In this document: positions 1-9,779 of the stretch, piece by piece | Position numbering within the stretch: the first letter of the stretch is position 1 | How the letters are laid out: each line of letters starts with the position of its first letter | NCBI GenBank assembly: GCA_963920635.1 | Contig: OY987302.1 | Location: 29,177,278 to 29,241,277, forward strand | Source: Pseudeuparius sepicola | Taxonomy: Eukaryota > Arthropoda > Insecta > Coleoptera > Anthribidae | DNA length: 64,000 nucleotides | Direction: 5' to 3' | Made by a program: the position numbers and the translations under genes | The notes under the pieces: model-generated | The model's input: the letters and a program-made list of their open reading frames with translations, nothing else | Told to the model about the DNA's origin: nothing | Databases searched by the model: none

Positions 1-307
1 TATGATAAGCAGTTTACTGGTTTAACGTTTTTATTTATAGGGATTTTTCAAAAATATTAGTTTCATTTTAAATAATAATAATAATAATAATTGCTTAGGA
101 CACCTATTTTGTGTATATAGGACTTATCTACATATGATAAGCAGTTTCCTGGTTTAACGTTTTTATTTCTAGAGATACATAAAAATTATTAGAAAATTTA
201 TAGAAGGAACATACAAAATTAATCAGATAATCACATAATCACATAATTAATCAGATTAAGATTAGATTAGAATTTTTAGATCAGATTAAGATTAGATAAG
301 AATTTTT
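1..307. repeat. AT-rich direct repeats at the window edge
   Basis: A unit of about 60 bp beginning TATGATAAGCAGTTT occurs at 1-60 and again at 133-192 with few differences. An (AAT)n run lies between them at about 72-91. A second short repeat, ATCAGATTAAGATTAGAT, is doubled at 248-307. No gene is visible. The block lies just beyond the 3' end of the minus-strand Cys-rich gene and could be near the end of the Polinton-like element, but no terminal inverted repeat can be tested because the sequence stops at position 1. Confidence 0.6.
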
Positions 308-402
308 CTGAGAAACCGAATGGGATTTACATATAAAAATAATACTAGTGGTTTACAATTTTGTTACTTTATTCAATTTAATATATTGTTAACAATAAAA
401 TT

Positions 403-945
403 TTAAATTGGTATACAACGTAATCGCATAGTTTGAATTATGGGGTTTGTGCATTTTGATAAATAATTAATTGCGTTATCCAATATCGTGCGCTGGAACC
501 ATGCTGCTGGGTCCTCTTCTTTGGCTATTGTTGCCTCAGGTAGATTTACACCAATAGTGATTTTTCCAGAGTATATAGTTATGTTGATTTTTACAACCAA
601 CGGCGTATCCACTATTTTACGAAAATCTTCAATAATCTGTACCTGCGTACTAAAATATTTCTTAAGTACTGTAGTTAGGGAATCAGACTCTCCTATTTTA
701 GGCAAGCCCCTCACCAGGTTTCTCATTTCTCGGAACTGAGCCTCCTCTGCTATTCCAAAGTGTATCTGATAGCATTTGTAGCAGCATGATGTAAAAGAAT
801 AATAGCCAATGCCCTTTCTATCCTTTGTGTAGCGTGATCCGATCCTATATGCTTTATTTTTGTTACATATATCGCAAATTTCTTCCAAGTCGGGGGTGCA
901 TTCGGTACAGTCGCAGGGCCTCCCACAATCGCACTCCTTAGGCAT
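403..945 (-). CDS. Cys-rich 180-aa protein of the Polinton-like element, unknown function
   Basis: I do not recognise this protein. It is an intact 180-residue frame starting 57 bp downstream of the polymerase stop codon, on the same strand, so the two are probably expressed as one unit. The first 60 residues are dense in cysteine: clustered CDC motifs near residues 5-16, CDIC near 24-27 and CCYKC near 53-57, a spacing that suggests one or two structural zinc sites. The remaining 120 residues have no cysteine pairs until near the end, no membrane segment and no signal peptide; the pattern GKITIGVNLPEA suggests beta strands. The short gap, lack of introns and shared strand argue for a gene of the mobile element and not of the host. 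It could be a DNA- or RNA-binding accessory protein, but that is only inferred from the cysteine cluster. Confidence 0.6.
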   Translation of the reverse strand: MPKECDCGRPCDCTECTPDLEEICDICNKNKAYRIGSRYTKDRKGIGYYSFTSCCYKCYQIHFGIAEEAQFREMRNLVRGLPKIGESDSLTTVLKKYFSTQVQIIEDFRKIVDTPLVVKINITIYSGKITIGVNLPEATIAKEEDPAAWFQRTILDNAINYLSKCTNPIIQTMRLRCIPI

Positions 946-1002
946 CTTGATGGTTCAATGGATACTTTGTTAATGATGATGAGGTTTGTCCACCATCCAC
1001 AA

Positions 1003-4000
1003 TTATGTCTGTTTAAATTTTTTCGGGGGTGAGGTGTGTTCATCAGAAGAACGTTTTTTCGTAGAGTAATGACCCCATGGTAATGTACAGTATGATTTAT
1101 TTAGCAAAACTCGTTTATCGTCGTGGGGGCTCAGTGCAATTTTCTCTTGTGTTGTGGAGTATACTACATGTTTTTCGGATCTTATTAAATTTTGACTAAT
1201 ACATTTTTCAATATTATCCTCCAGACACCGTACATAATCTTCAAACGTGATTTTGCTTTTAATAACACCTTTCTTAACACCTTTTATTTTCTTTATTACT
1301 CCACCATTTTTCATTATTTCACCTATTTCATCATCGGTAAATCCGCTTTCTCGTAGCTTCTGTCTTCGTTTTTCTTCGTCTTCATCGGTCTGAAGCAGTT
1401 TCACTGTATACATCTTTGATCTTAATCCCACAAAATCTGTCATTATTCTGCCATTATTTTCTTCCTTCATCATCCCGAGGACCTTTTTATTGGCCTGAGA
1501 TATTTTGTAAATATTGTCTGTTGGGAAATCGCTGGTATCAAAACGTGCGTGACAATCTCTACGTATAATATCATAAATATCAACTTCTTGTATCTCATAA
1601 ATTAATGAGTCCGTATCTGTGTATAGAACGGTACAATTGTTCCCAAATTCTGGTTTCATATACCCATAGTGGAAATCGTAGATGGTGGTTTTTGCCAAGT
1701 CCAAAATGGACATTCCCACATATATTGGTTTATTGAAAAATACCTCAGACTTATTCATTTCAATGATGATTAGATTTTCATCAAATATAAAGGATGATTT
1801 GAACTCTGGTTTGGAAATTAAGGCTTCTGCACCATATCTTCCATCCCATTTATTTATTAATTTCACAATGCTGTGCTTTCGAACGTTTTCCATGGTTTTC
1901 CCAAACACGGCGTTAGATAACAACTTAAATAAATCTTTTTCGAACGGGGTAGTTGCCAGAGTACGTAGATGTGTGTTGAGATCAATATATGGTTTCAACC
2001 ACGACGACTGTTTGAATTTTAGGACTCGATGTATTTGTTTAAGTTTGAGACCATTTGCCAAAGCCTGTTTAAGTGTTCGATAGTGAACCACATATTTTTC
2101 TTTGTTGTATAATGTAGCCATTAATTTACAGTCATTTTTATCTCTGAGATTATCATCAGCTTTGCGGTGTTCGGGACAGAATGGCAGGTCTCCATGCAGG
2201 TCATGTAGGTTTTCCGGGTACTCTAAGTCCACTTCCAAGAAGTAACCCGTTGCTGCATTGTCAGGAATTGTGTTGACGTCGATATTTGGATCTACCCATT
2301 TAAATCCCGCATATGGCAGATGCTGTCCCATGGCCCAACCATATTGATTATTTATGTCAAAGTATGACAGATATTTCGAAGGTTTGCTGGAGTCATGGTT
2401 AGGCATGTATTTATTGTTTGCTGTAGATCGGCGTTTTGAGCACTGAGAGAGTCCCCCACGGATGCCTTTCTCCACGAACATTACCATGTCAATATTGGTA
2501 AGCAATTCCAGTTCGATTCCAGTATATTTTAACATACAGTCCCACGTATATCCAGGCAACGTATAATAGTGGGCTGGGTCTAACTTGTGTGATTTCATAC
2601 AACTTTTTCTGAATTGTTCAAAGACGTCTGCCAGTAGAATTATGTCCGTCTTCATATACAATTCTCCATATTCACCGATATTTTTACAACTAAACTCTCT
2701 CCATACTTTCTGCGCGTGAACGTACTCTTTTTCATATATCAATCTTTCCTCCAGCTTGTTGTAAAAACCGTCTTTGGGTGGTAGATGATTGTGATTTAAT
2801 TTTTCCATGGAATCCACATAATCATAAGGGAAAACCCCCTTTCGTGTGAGAAGATTAAACTTATCATTAGGCAGGTGTGGAAAATGACTTCGAAGAATGG
2901 GATAATCGCTGAGATTTGCCACCAAGGATTCTAAGCTCCCCGCCATAAACCGAAAACTATCAATGAACCTGAATTTAATTGCTGTGTCCGATATGTTTTT
3001 CGTGAAGGAAATATACTTCTCCTTATTAAGGGGAAGCAGCTCAACCCTCCCCTCAACATCTTTGGCAATGCTCTTAATCACAAAATGAGCGTCGTACCCG
3101 CTTAAATTGTGAAATACCACAGGCACCACGCGACTATCCTGATAATTTATGTTGCAGTCTTCATGGGCCGCACCCCTAAATTTTCCAGTTAGATGGTTAT
3201 GATCTCGAACCTTTTTCTGATTGGAATTGAATGGTTTCTCACAAATGTGGCAAGTGGTGGATAACTTGAATCCCATCTCCTGCAGGGGCGTCAGGCGGTC
3301 CATTGGTAATGGACATAGAAAAACGGTCTCTAAGTCCTCGGCCAGCTGATTAAGCTCCTTTGAAAACCATTCGATACAGTCGACGCCGGTGTTTTTATAA
3401 AATGATAATGAGTCATCATATCTACATTTGACGTAATACCCCACACTAAACGGCTTATGTTCCTGGTACTTTCCCTTTTCTTCTATGGGTTTTAATATAC
3501 TCTCTAGATCGTCATATACTATGAATGGTACAGGCTCTTTGTTTTTATGATTCTTAAATTTAAGAATTTTATTTTCCTCCATCGGCAGCCTCACCCTACA
3601 ATTATTCAGGTGCTTACAATCCTCAAGGTGGGTAATTAATTTCTCCTCACTATGAAAATAGTGTAAGCACCTATCACACACCAATTTTTTCCCATTATGT
3701 TTGCTCAGCTGTGATGAAACGAGTCGTGATAGGTCCTTGATCCACACATAGTGGTATTTGACCGGCTTTAAAATATCGTCTCCGTCATCATATACATCCT
3801 GAACCAGCAGTAAGTTAACATGTTTTGTCAATTTGTCCTTGGTGAGATAAGTCGGAAAACATTCGAACTTACCATTGGTCTTTTGTAAACAGTATACGTT
3901 TATGGATACATTATTCTGCTTCTCGAATCTAGGGACTTGTCTCAGCGTCATTGGAAAATGAATTCCATTTAGAGTCAATACGGTTGAGGGGAGGGGATAC

Positions 4001-4812
4001 TTTGTTACCCATTGTGGGTCTTTATGGGTTGGGTGCAGAGCCGATACCACCGCCCATGCAAAGCACATTTCGTCATCGTTCTTAACGTTGATGCATGCTT
4101 TCTTTATTTTAATTGGCGTAGGCAGTTCAATATATGATGAGCCAAGCATAGGTGTAAACTTGTTAATATTTACCTGCAAATTTATTATGGCTGTGAGACG
4201 ACCCCCGCTCTCGCCTTCTTCTATTTCATCTAAATCTCGAAGAATGGGTTCCTGCACGTTTTTAAAAAACCATTGAGGTACTTTCGTGTTCATGTAAATC
4301 GGAGCGTTCTTCGTATTTATGTATTTCAACTCCTCAGTAATTAGCTCACCCCTTTTTATTTCAAAAAGTCCACAAAAAACGGTGTTCACCTTTACCGAAC
4401 CATGTAATTTCAAAACATTGTGAATTCGATGTTTAAAAATCGCAGAACAATCTTCTAAAAACAGCTTGGGCTCCTTATGTTTGATGTTGGTGATGGCGGC
4501 CGTTTGTACGCGTGACTTGAACGCCGATTGTAGTTCTTCCCATTTCACTCTATGCTTAGCAGTTTCCTTTCCGGGTTCATATCCATGTCCCACTATCTTC
4601 ATAGCATTAAACAATTCTTTAAATGATTTTAAATTTGCTAAAGTCGTCGTCAGATGTTGCTTCTCGCCAATAGTTGTAGCATTATTCAGAGACGTTTGCA
4701 CTTGCTTCAAGATCTCGTTACAATTTTGAATATTTAACTCAATATCACCACCAACCAGATTAGCACTGAAAAGTGCTGTTTGAATTTCTTTCAAGGACTC
4801 AGCGAAAGACAT
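1003..4812 (-). CDS. PolB: Protein-primed family B DNA polymerase of a Polinton/Maverick-like element
   Basis: Intact 1269-residue DNA polymerase, the replicase of a Polinton/Maverick or adintovirus-like element. Residue positions count from the start chosen here. A C2H2-like finger (CDRC, then H and C) lies near 375-398. The 3'-5' exonuclease motifs are YDDLES near 435, NLSGYDAHF near 570 and YMKTDIILL near 725. A CxxC/HNH-like segment (CHICEKPF, DHNHLTG) sits near 520-555. Polymerase motifs follow: A, DINNQYGWAM, near 817; B, KLLSNAVFGKT, near 966; C, YTDTDS, near 1064. All catalytic acidic residues are present and there is no frameshift. The open frame extends to 4938, but a TATA box at 4905-4912 lies inside that extension, so the ATG at 4812 (MSFAESL) is the likely start. 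Family B with protein priming is inferred from overall similarity, and no partner capsid or integrase gene is visible. Confidence 0.85.
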   Translation of the reverse strand: MSFAESLKEIQTALFSANLVGGDIELNIQNCNEILKQVQTSLNNATTIGEKQHLTTTLANLKSFKELFNAMKIVGHGYEPGKETAKHRVKWEELQSAFKSRVQTAAITNIKHKEPKLFLEDCSAIFKHRIHNVLKLHGSVKVNTVFCGLFEIKRGELITEELKYINTKNAPIYMNTKVPQWFFKNVQEPILRDLDEIEEGESGGRLTAIINLQVNINKFTPMLGSSYIELPTPIKIKKACINVKNDDEMCFAWAVVSALHPTHKDPQWVTKYPLPSTVLTLNGIHFPMTLRQVPRFEKQNNVSINVYCLQKTNGKFECFPTYLTKDKLTKHVNLLLVQDVYDDGDDILKPVKYHYVWIKDLSRLVSSQLSKHNGKKLVCDRCLHYFHSEEKLITHLEDCKHLNNCRVRLPMEENKILKFKNHKNKEPVPFIVYDDLESILKPIEEKGKYQEHKPFSVGYYVKCRYDDSLSFYKNTGVDCIEWFSKELNQLAEDLETVFLCPLPMDRLTPLQEMGFKLSTTCHICEKPFNSNQKKVRDHNHLTGKFRGAAHEDCNINYQDSRVVPVVFHNLSGYDAHFVIKSIAKDVEGRVELLPLNKEKYISFTKNISDTAIKFRFIDSFRFMAGSLESLVANLSDYPILRSHFPHLPNDKFNLLTRKGVFPYDYVDSMEKLNHNHLPPKDGFYNKLEERLIYEKEYVHAQKVWREFSCKNIGEYGELYMKTDIILLADVFEQFRKSCMKSHKLDPAHYYTLPGYTWDCMLKYTGIELELLTNIDMVMFVEKGIRGGLSQCSKRRSTANNKYMPNHDSSKPSKYLSYFDINNQYGWAMGQHLPYAGFKWVDPNIDVNTIPDNAATGYFLEVDLEYPENLHDLHGDLPFCPEHRKADDNLRDKNDCKLMATLYNKEKYVVHYRTLKQALANGLKLKQIHRVLKFKQSSWLKPYIDLNTHLRTLATTPFEKDLFKLLSNAVFGKTMENVRKHSIVKLINKWDGRYGAEALISKPEFKSSFIFDENLIIIEMNKSEVFFNKPIYVGMSILDLAKTTIYDFHYGYMKPEFGNNCTVLYTDTDSLIYEIQEVDIYDIIRRDCHARFDTSDFPTDNIYKISQANKKVLGMMKEENNGRIMTDFVGLRSKMYTVKLLQTDEDEEKRRQKLRESGFTDDEIGEIMKNGGVIKKIKGVKKGVIKSKITFEDYVRCLEDNIEKCISQNLIRSEKHVVYSTTQEKIALSPHDDKRVLLNKSYCTLPWGHYSTKKRSSDEHTSPPKKFKQT

Positions 4813-4904
4813 CTTATCTTGCTTCGCAGAGACTGATGATGATGATCGTGCTGCTTGCGCTCGGAGAGCTGACTGATGAAAGAATGCGCTAGGTGCCGCG
4901 CCCC

Positions 4905-4912
4905 CTTTTATA
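4905..4912 (-). promoter_or_regulatory. TATA box of the DNA polymerase gene
   Basis: On the minus strand TATAAAAG is followed by a GC-rich stretch and an initiator-like TCAGTC whose A is at 4874, about 38 bp downstream. The ATG at 4812 lies about 60 bp further on. A TATA box this good, placed inside the N-terminal extension of the longest open frame, decides the start codon in favour of 4812. An initiator nearer the usual 30-bp distance may also exist around 4885. Confidence 0.55.
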
Positions 4913-5385
4913 GTACCGCGGCGGAGACATTCGACCAATCAGAACGCATCTTATTCCCGGCCTCATGATAAGCATGCATCTGTTCGTGTTTTCCATAAGA
5001 ATCAATGTAAATTTGCGGGTTTTCGCGAACCTTACAACTTCCTGAGCTGCTGATAAACATTTTCAATTCGCGCGTTTTATGTTTTCTAACTAATAAAACT
5101 GTATACATATTATATTCCTTATCTACATCCTGTTTTATAGAATTATTATTTTTTCAGCATATTCACAACCGTATGATGATGCGTGGGTGCGTCGCAGACA
5201 CTTGGATGGATAATCGCCTAAGTCGACCTACTATACACAAATTATTAAGTATGTAAAAATATCTGCTCAAGTTAAAAGTTTTCATGTAGCTGTACTATTT
5301 CAACCTATAGTAAAATGCATATTTCTAATGGTCATACACATATATTTCTGTTTACAAATTTGACTGTTACATAACATTTTTGATT

Positions 5386-5597
5386 ATTACGTGACGTTTT
5401 GACAGTTACGTGACATTTGACAGTTACGCGACGTTTTGACGGTTCCATGACATTTGACAGTTACGTGACATTTGACAGTTACGTGACATTTGACAGTTAC
5501 GCGACGTTTTGACGGTTCCGTGATATTTTTGACAGTTACGTAATATTTTTTACAGTTACGTGACATTTTTGACAGTTACGTAATATTTTTACAGCCA
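5386..5597. repeat. Tandem array of ~18-20 bp units (TTACGTGACATTTTGACAG type)
   Basis: About eleven consecutive units of 18-20 bp, each close to TTACGTGACATTTTGACAG, run without spacers. Units alternate between GTGACATTTGACAG and GCGACGTTTTGACGG forms, and the alternation itself repeats, so the array grew partly by duplicating several units at a time. It lies between the polymerase promoter and the next minus-strand open frame, in otherwise gene-free DNA (4915-5750). The unit contains TGACAG/TGACAT half-sites that could bind a protein. There are no unique spacers, so it is not CRISPR. Confidence 0.85.
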
Positions 5598-5754
5598 CAT
5601 GAGATTTTCACCGGGTCCTTTACGGCTGCCTATAACGTTTTCGGGTGCACAGCCCTCGACCCTAAGAGGGAATTTTTCAGGAAGCCTTAAAGGCTACCTC
5701 TCAAGAAGTGTGAAATATCATGGATGTTAAATCAAAATGAATGATACAAATAAA

Positions 5755-6084
5755 TTATTTTAAAAGATCTATTTCGTTTCTCAATTGTACAGGTAAAAAT
5801 TGATTAATATCTTCTAAATACATTTTGAGTTCATATTTCACTAACAACATACAAAATTGCTTTAAGGAAATCTCCCCATCCAAGTACTTATTACAGGCGT
5901 TAAGACCTTTAGAATATTTCCCATAAAGTTGTTTGCACCATTCGTCATCACCATCCATTTTTGACTCGTTCATTTCATGCAGGGCGTCTTGAGCACACGC
6001 GAACAATTCATTTTTCACCCTCTGAATGCTGGTTGATAAATCTACAGCCTCTGTCCAGTGTTTTTCGCTGTATAGCATCCACAT
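5755..6084 (-). CDS. Hypothetical 109-aa protein in the Polinton-like region
   Basis: Unrecognised. An intact minus-strand frame of 109 residues beginning MWMLYSEKHW. It is predicted to be largely helical and soluble, with heptad-like leucine spacing in the second half (ISLKQFCMLLVKYELKMYL) and several acidic and lysine residues, and no signal peptide or membrane segment. It is intronless, on the same strand as the polymerase and the metalloproteinase, and lies between them, so it is a candidate accessory gene of the same element. Its length, with no start-proximal junk, favours a real gene, but a chance open frame in AT-rich DNA cannot be excluded. Confidence 0.4.
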   Translation of the reverse strand: MWMLYSEKHWTEAVDLSTSIQRVKNELFACAQDALHEMNESKMDGDDEWCKQLYGKYSKGLNACNKYLDGEISLKQFCMLLVKYELKMYLEDINQFLPVQLRNEIDLLK

Positions 6085-6249
6085 GTTTCCTTCTTAAGAT
6101 CAAAACTGATTCTGATCTAATTTACTACCAACATGAATATTTAACTAGAATGATTACGTAAATATAGACTATTTTTTATTAAATACTTGAAATTTAACAA
6201 CTCATATGTTATCAAAAATTCAGCCTAGCTTTGAATAATAATTCTTGTA

Positions 6250-6495
6250 TTAAAAATTAATCTGCTCATTGGGTGAGTCATACCAATATATCAGTATACA
6301 TATTTGACCTATAGTTTGACTCACCATTCCTACTAACACATATAACATTTGGGGTAAATGCTCAGAGGGTGTAATTTCTGTGACGTAGCCATTTTGAAGA
6401 TAGAGAATCGTAGAAGACCCCAAGATGTCTCTAAACCCATACAAATGGAATATTTTTATATCTTCATGTGTAACATATTGGTTTTCTATATCATA
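6250..6495 (-). CDS. Possible small hydrophobic protein or exon, unknown
   Basis: Open minus-strand frame of about 80 codons without a good ATG at its start. It ends in a hydrophobic stretch (LPQMLYVLVGMVSQTIGQ, then ICILIYWY) that could be one or two membrane segments. An AG preceded by an AT-rich run lies at its upstream edge, so it may be an exon and not a complete gene. I do not recognise the sequence. Confidence 0.2.
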   Translation of the reverse strand, partial: YDIENQYVTHEDIKIFHLYGFRDILGSSTILYLQNGYVTEITPSEHLPQMLYVLVGMVSQTIGQICILIYWYDSPNEQINF

Positions 6496-6736
6496 TTAAA
6501 AATATTAATCCTATGATTATTTTCACTACTTTCTGTTTTCAGAATCTTACGTCAGAATCCTACGTCAGAGGGTCGAAGTTTCAGCCGCAAATGGATAGTC
6601 GTATACAGGTGGATCTTATAAATATGAAATATTATATTCAAATATTTATGTAAATGCCCACATTTCACATAACTCCTAAAACAATATATTATAGAAACAA
6701 AATATTGGTATCTTTTTTAGTTTATAGTTAATATCT

Positions 6737-6775
6737 GTTGTTGTTGCTGCTGTTGCTGTTGTTGTTGTTGTTGCT
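6737..6775. repeat. (TTG/CTG)n trinucleotide microsatellite
   Basis: GTTGTTGTTGCTGCTGTTGC-type repeat of about 13 triplets in an AT-rich gene-free stretch. It is not inside a credible reading frame. Confidence 0.85.
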
Positions 6776-7318
6776 TCAAAATATATATAAATTTAATTTA
6801 TTTTATTATTTTCGTTCCCTTTGAAAAAATATAGTAAACTTAAAACCAACTGATCATAAAACCATCTGATCAATGTTATTTCATTCAAAATATGTTCCCT
6901 AGATGGTGCTTTAGGATTTCTTTTTTTCTACAGAATATTATAAATTTGTTTAAATTATTGTTTGAAATATTCACATTTTTATTTATTAAAATGTGTGTTG
7001 GTAAATAAAAACAGATCACATTTTACTAAAAATATTTTTATTTTTATGGATCCTCTGAAAACATACACATTGGTTATTTTAAAATAGCATAAGATATATT
7101 AAATACAAACCTCTCTATAAACCCATATTATACCCATCAACTCAACATCAATTATATTATCGCATATTATCCGCCCCAGATACACCCCTACGAAATGGGG
7201 TGGTCGTGTTGGTGGAGGCGGTACCCCCGCAGGGGCATACATTATTAACCACCCAAACACATTCTAATAATAAAATAAAAGTCATTATTTTCAAAACATC
7301 GTAACTGAGGTTACTTAC

Positions 7319-7365
7319 TGGTGTAGGGTGAACGTGTTCTTCAACAAATCGTACTAGTTCTTGTT
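7319..7365 (-). CDS. Possible isolated 47-nt exon resembling an acyl-CoA ligase C-terminal segment
   Basis: On the minus strand a polypyrimidine tract ending TTTTACAG is followed by 47 nt and then a strong donor, GTAAGT. Read in the phase that leaves one base in the preceding exon, the exon encodes EQELVRFVEEHVHPTP. This resembles the segment before the conserved GG of 4-coumarate:CoA-ligase/luciferase-like AMP-binding enzymes. No neighbouring exon of such an enzyme was found on either side. A second good acceptor-donor pair (TTTTACAG and GGTAAGC) lies at about 7430 but encloses only some 11 nt. Could be a stray gene fragment or coincidence. Confidence 0.22.
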
Positions 7366-7815
7366 CTGTAAAATAAAAGTAAAAAACAAAAGCTGTTGTT
7401 GAACTAAACGTATGAAAAATATATGCTTACCCATTGTGCTTGCTGTAAAATTATGTTGGCATCAACAATCTGCTATGAGTTTTATACCAACTATTTTTCG
7501 TAGGAGGACTAATCGAGAAAAACTTCCTGGATTGATTTTTTTGCAGACGACACAGGAAACTTCCTATCATAGAAGCAATATTTTATGCAACGGCGAAACC
7601 AGATTATTGCTGTATGTGTTTTTAATTATACTTAATATAAATAATATTGAGGGGCATTCATTTATTAGTTCTATAATTTATTAAAAATAAAACGTTAATA
7701 CAAAATATATTAATACCTTTATTAAGGATATATAACATGCTAAAATTTTTCTAAAACTAAAGATATTGAAACATTTAATATATTTTCAAATTATATTAAA
7801 ATAATCTTTTACAAA

Positions 7816-9359
7816 TCAATACTTATATTGGGTGTGAATTATTAAGTTTGTTGATAAGATTTTCTTCAGGAGTATTTTGAGTTGCTCGTAAAGAGAGATG
7901 TTTGGACAGTCGATTCCAAAGAAATCTAGAGACATTTTGTCACTAGCATGCAACGAGTTTGTGAATTCACTATATTCAAAATATCTACCATTTTGTATGA
8001 AATAAAGCATACCGTTTGTGTACCTGAAAACGCTATCAAAATGAGAAGGAATCCCTGGAAAATCTTTAGATATGTAACCCCGCCTTTTGTTATATAGACT
8101 ATAACTAAGTTCTTCATAATAATCTTTAGAGAAAAACAAATATATTCGTCCTGTGTTCGTTATAACACCACCTATGACTTGACCTTGGGTTTCTATATGT
8201 AAATGTTGTAAAGTGTTCTTTTCAATTACATGGAAATTTGGATAGTTTAAGATATAATATTCATCCTCAATCATTAATACGATTTGACCATCCGGTTTCT
8301 GAAATATTGATTTGAATTCACTAAACTGCGGTAAATTATTTACGGTCGTGTGTATATCGATTTGTTCAGAGGTAAATTTGCGTGTTTTGAGATCCATAAT
8401 CCACACCCAATTTTTGTAAACAATATACAAATATTGTGTTACTACTAAAAATTTAATTTTTGAAATATCTATACTACACAAATCAATATCTTTTTTCGTG
8501 GGTAGTTTTGGTGTTGTTTCTACGGTAGTTGTGACAGTGGTTCTTCGAGTTGAAGACGGTTTTGGTGGGGACGGTGTGCCATACAATTTTTGAATTGCAT
8601 CGATATCATCCATATCTAATGTTTGCTTATTGTCATAAAGCGGATTATGGCATTAGGATTCATCGAATGGTACAACCCCAAAGTATGTCCAATCTCATGT
8701 AAAAGAACCGAGTATAAGTTTATTTCTGAGCTGTCAGTTTGAATTTCATTCATATCAGTATGCCATTTTTCGCTAATATCTAGATGTATCTCCATGCATT
8801 TGTCATCAATATATGTACTTGCATGTCCTAACACTCCACCTGGTCCATCAAACGGATGAGGACATTGACCAACACCCGAACAACGCCTATGGTGACTATG
8901 ATTGAAAGGTTTATCACCCCACAGAATCATCAAATCAGGATTTAGAGAGGATTGTTGGAAAGTTAACCCAGACTCTTTTTCCCAAGCATTAAAGGCGTGT
9001 CTAGCACATTCTACTTCCTTATCCGTTGCTATAGAGAAATGCCATCGCAAACTCTTACGATTCCATTTCGTTCCGCTAAGAGCATAGTTTTTTATTATTG
9101 TATCTCCTACCCCACATCTGCGTCTTTTCATGAGTTTCAAAGTTTGTTCATTTAGGGTTCCATCCACAGTTATATTATAGAAATCTTGAAAATTAACCAA
9201 AGCATCCTCTATTGAAAATAGATCGCTTTCTACATTGGTGCTGATATTTAAATATCCAAACTGTTCCAAATAATTCTTTTCAAATAATGTATCATTATCA
9301 TTAGCAATAGGTGTAGATGATGTTTCTATTATAAAATATAAAATTATTAATTTTAACAT
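7816..9359 (-). pseudogene. Intronless matrix metalloproteinase, frameshifted at the Met-turn
   Basis: Two adjoining minus-strand frames make one secreted MMP. The first (9359-8616) has a hydrophobic leader (LKLIILYFII), a peptidoglycan-binding-like prodomain, a cysteine switch RRRCGVGD (usual form PRCGVPD), calcium/zinc-binding segments and the catalytic zinc motif HEIGHTLGLYHS. It then runs into a stop after 247 codons. The second (8613-7816) resumes in another frame with DMDDIDAIQKLYG, the normal end of the catalytic domain, then a Thr/Pro-rich linker and hemopexin-like blades (FRYTNGMLYFIQNGRYFEY). The Met-turn falls exactly at the break and is lost, consistent with a deletion of a few bases near 8645-8655. 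Insect MMP genes normally have introns; here there are none over 1.5 kb. Baculoviruses and other insect DNA viruses are known to carry intronless MMPs. A retrocopy of a host gene is the alternative; no poly-A tail was seen. Confidence 0.85.
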
Positions 9360-9779
9360 TTTTACTAGTAGTTAGTAACTATAACTATGAAGGGTAGCAA
9401 AGAACAACTGAGAAAAATTTATCAATTCTGCGTTTATGAATAGATTTTTCATGGATAACTTTGAATACTACCAACACAATTTTTCTAGGATCATGATGAT
9501 CATACAATACGACCACCAACACAGAAAAAATCCCCTGCTGAAACAAATGATTCATTTTTGTTCGTCAAGCTCTAACAAATTTCACCTAAACGAATATTCC
9601 ATGACGCAACCCTAATTTAAAAACCAGAGTTCAAATCACCCAATATATTTAATGAAAATCGAATCATCATTGAAATGAAATTCCGACGAACCTCTGACGG
9701 TTTTATTACGTCATACTTGTTAGATATCTGATCTTACCTGTAGATTTTTTATTTTCACTGACCCTCTAAGGACCCGAGA

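Noticed and set aside
4813..4938. N-terminal extension of the polymerase ORF (42 residues)
   Set aside because: It contains the TATA box and probable start site and is rich in Ala/Ser/Arg without family similarity; the ATG at 4812 is preferred.
5386..5597. CRISPR array
   Set aside because: Units are contiguous and varied, without spacers of constant length; eukaryotic context.
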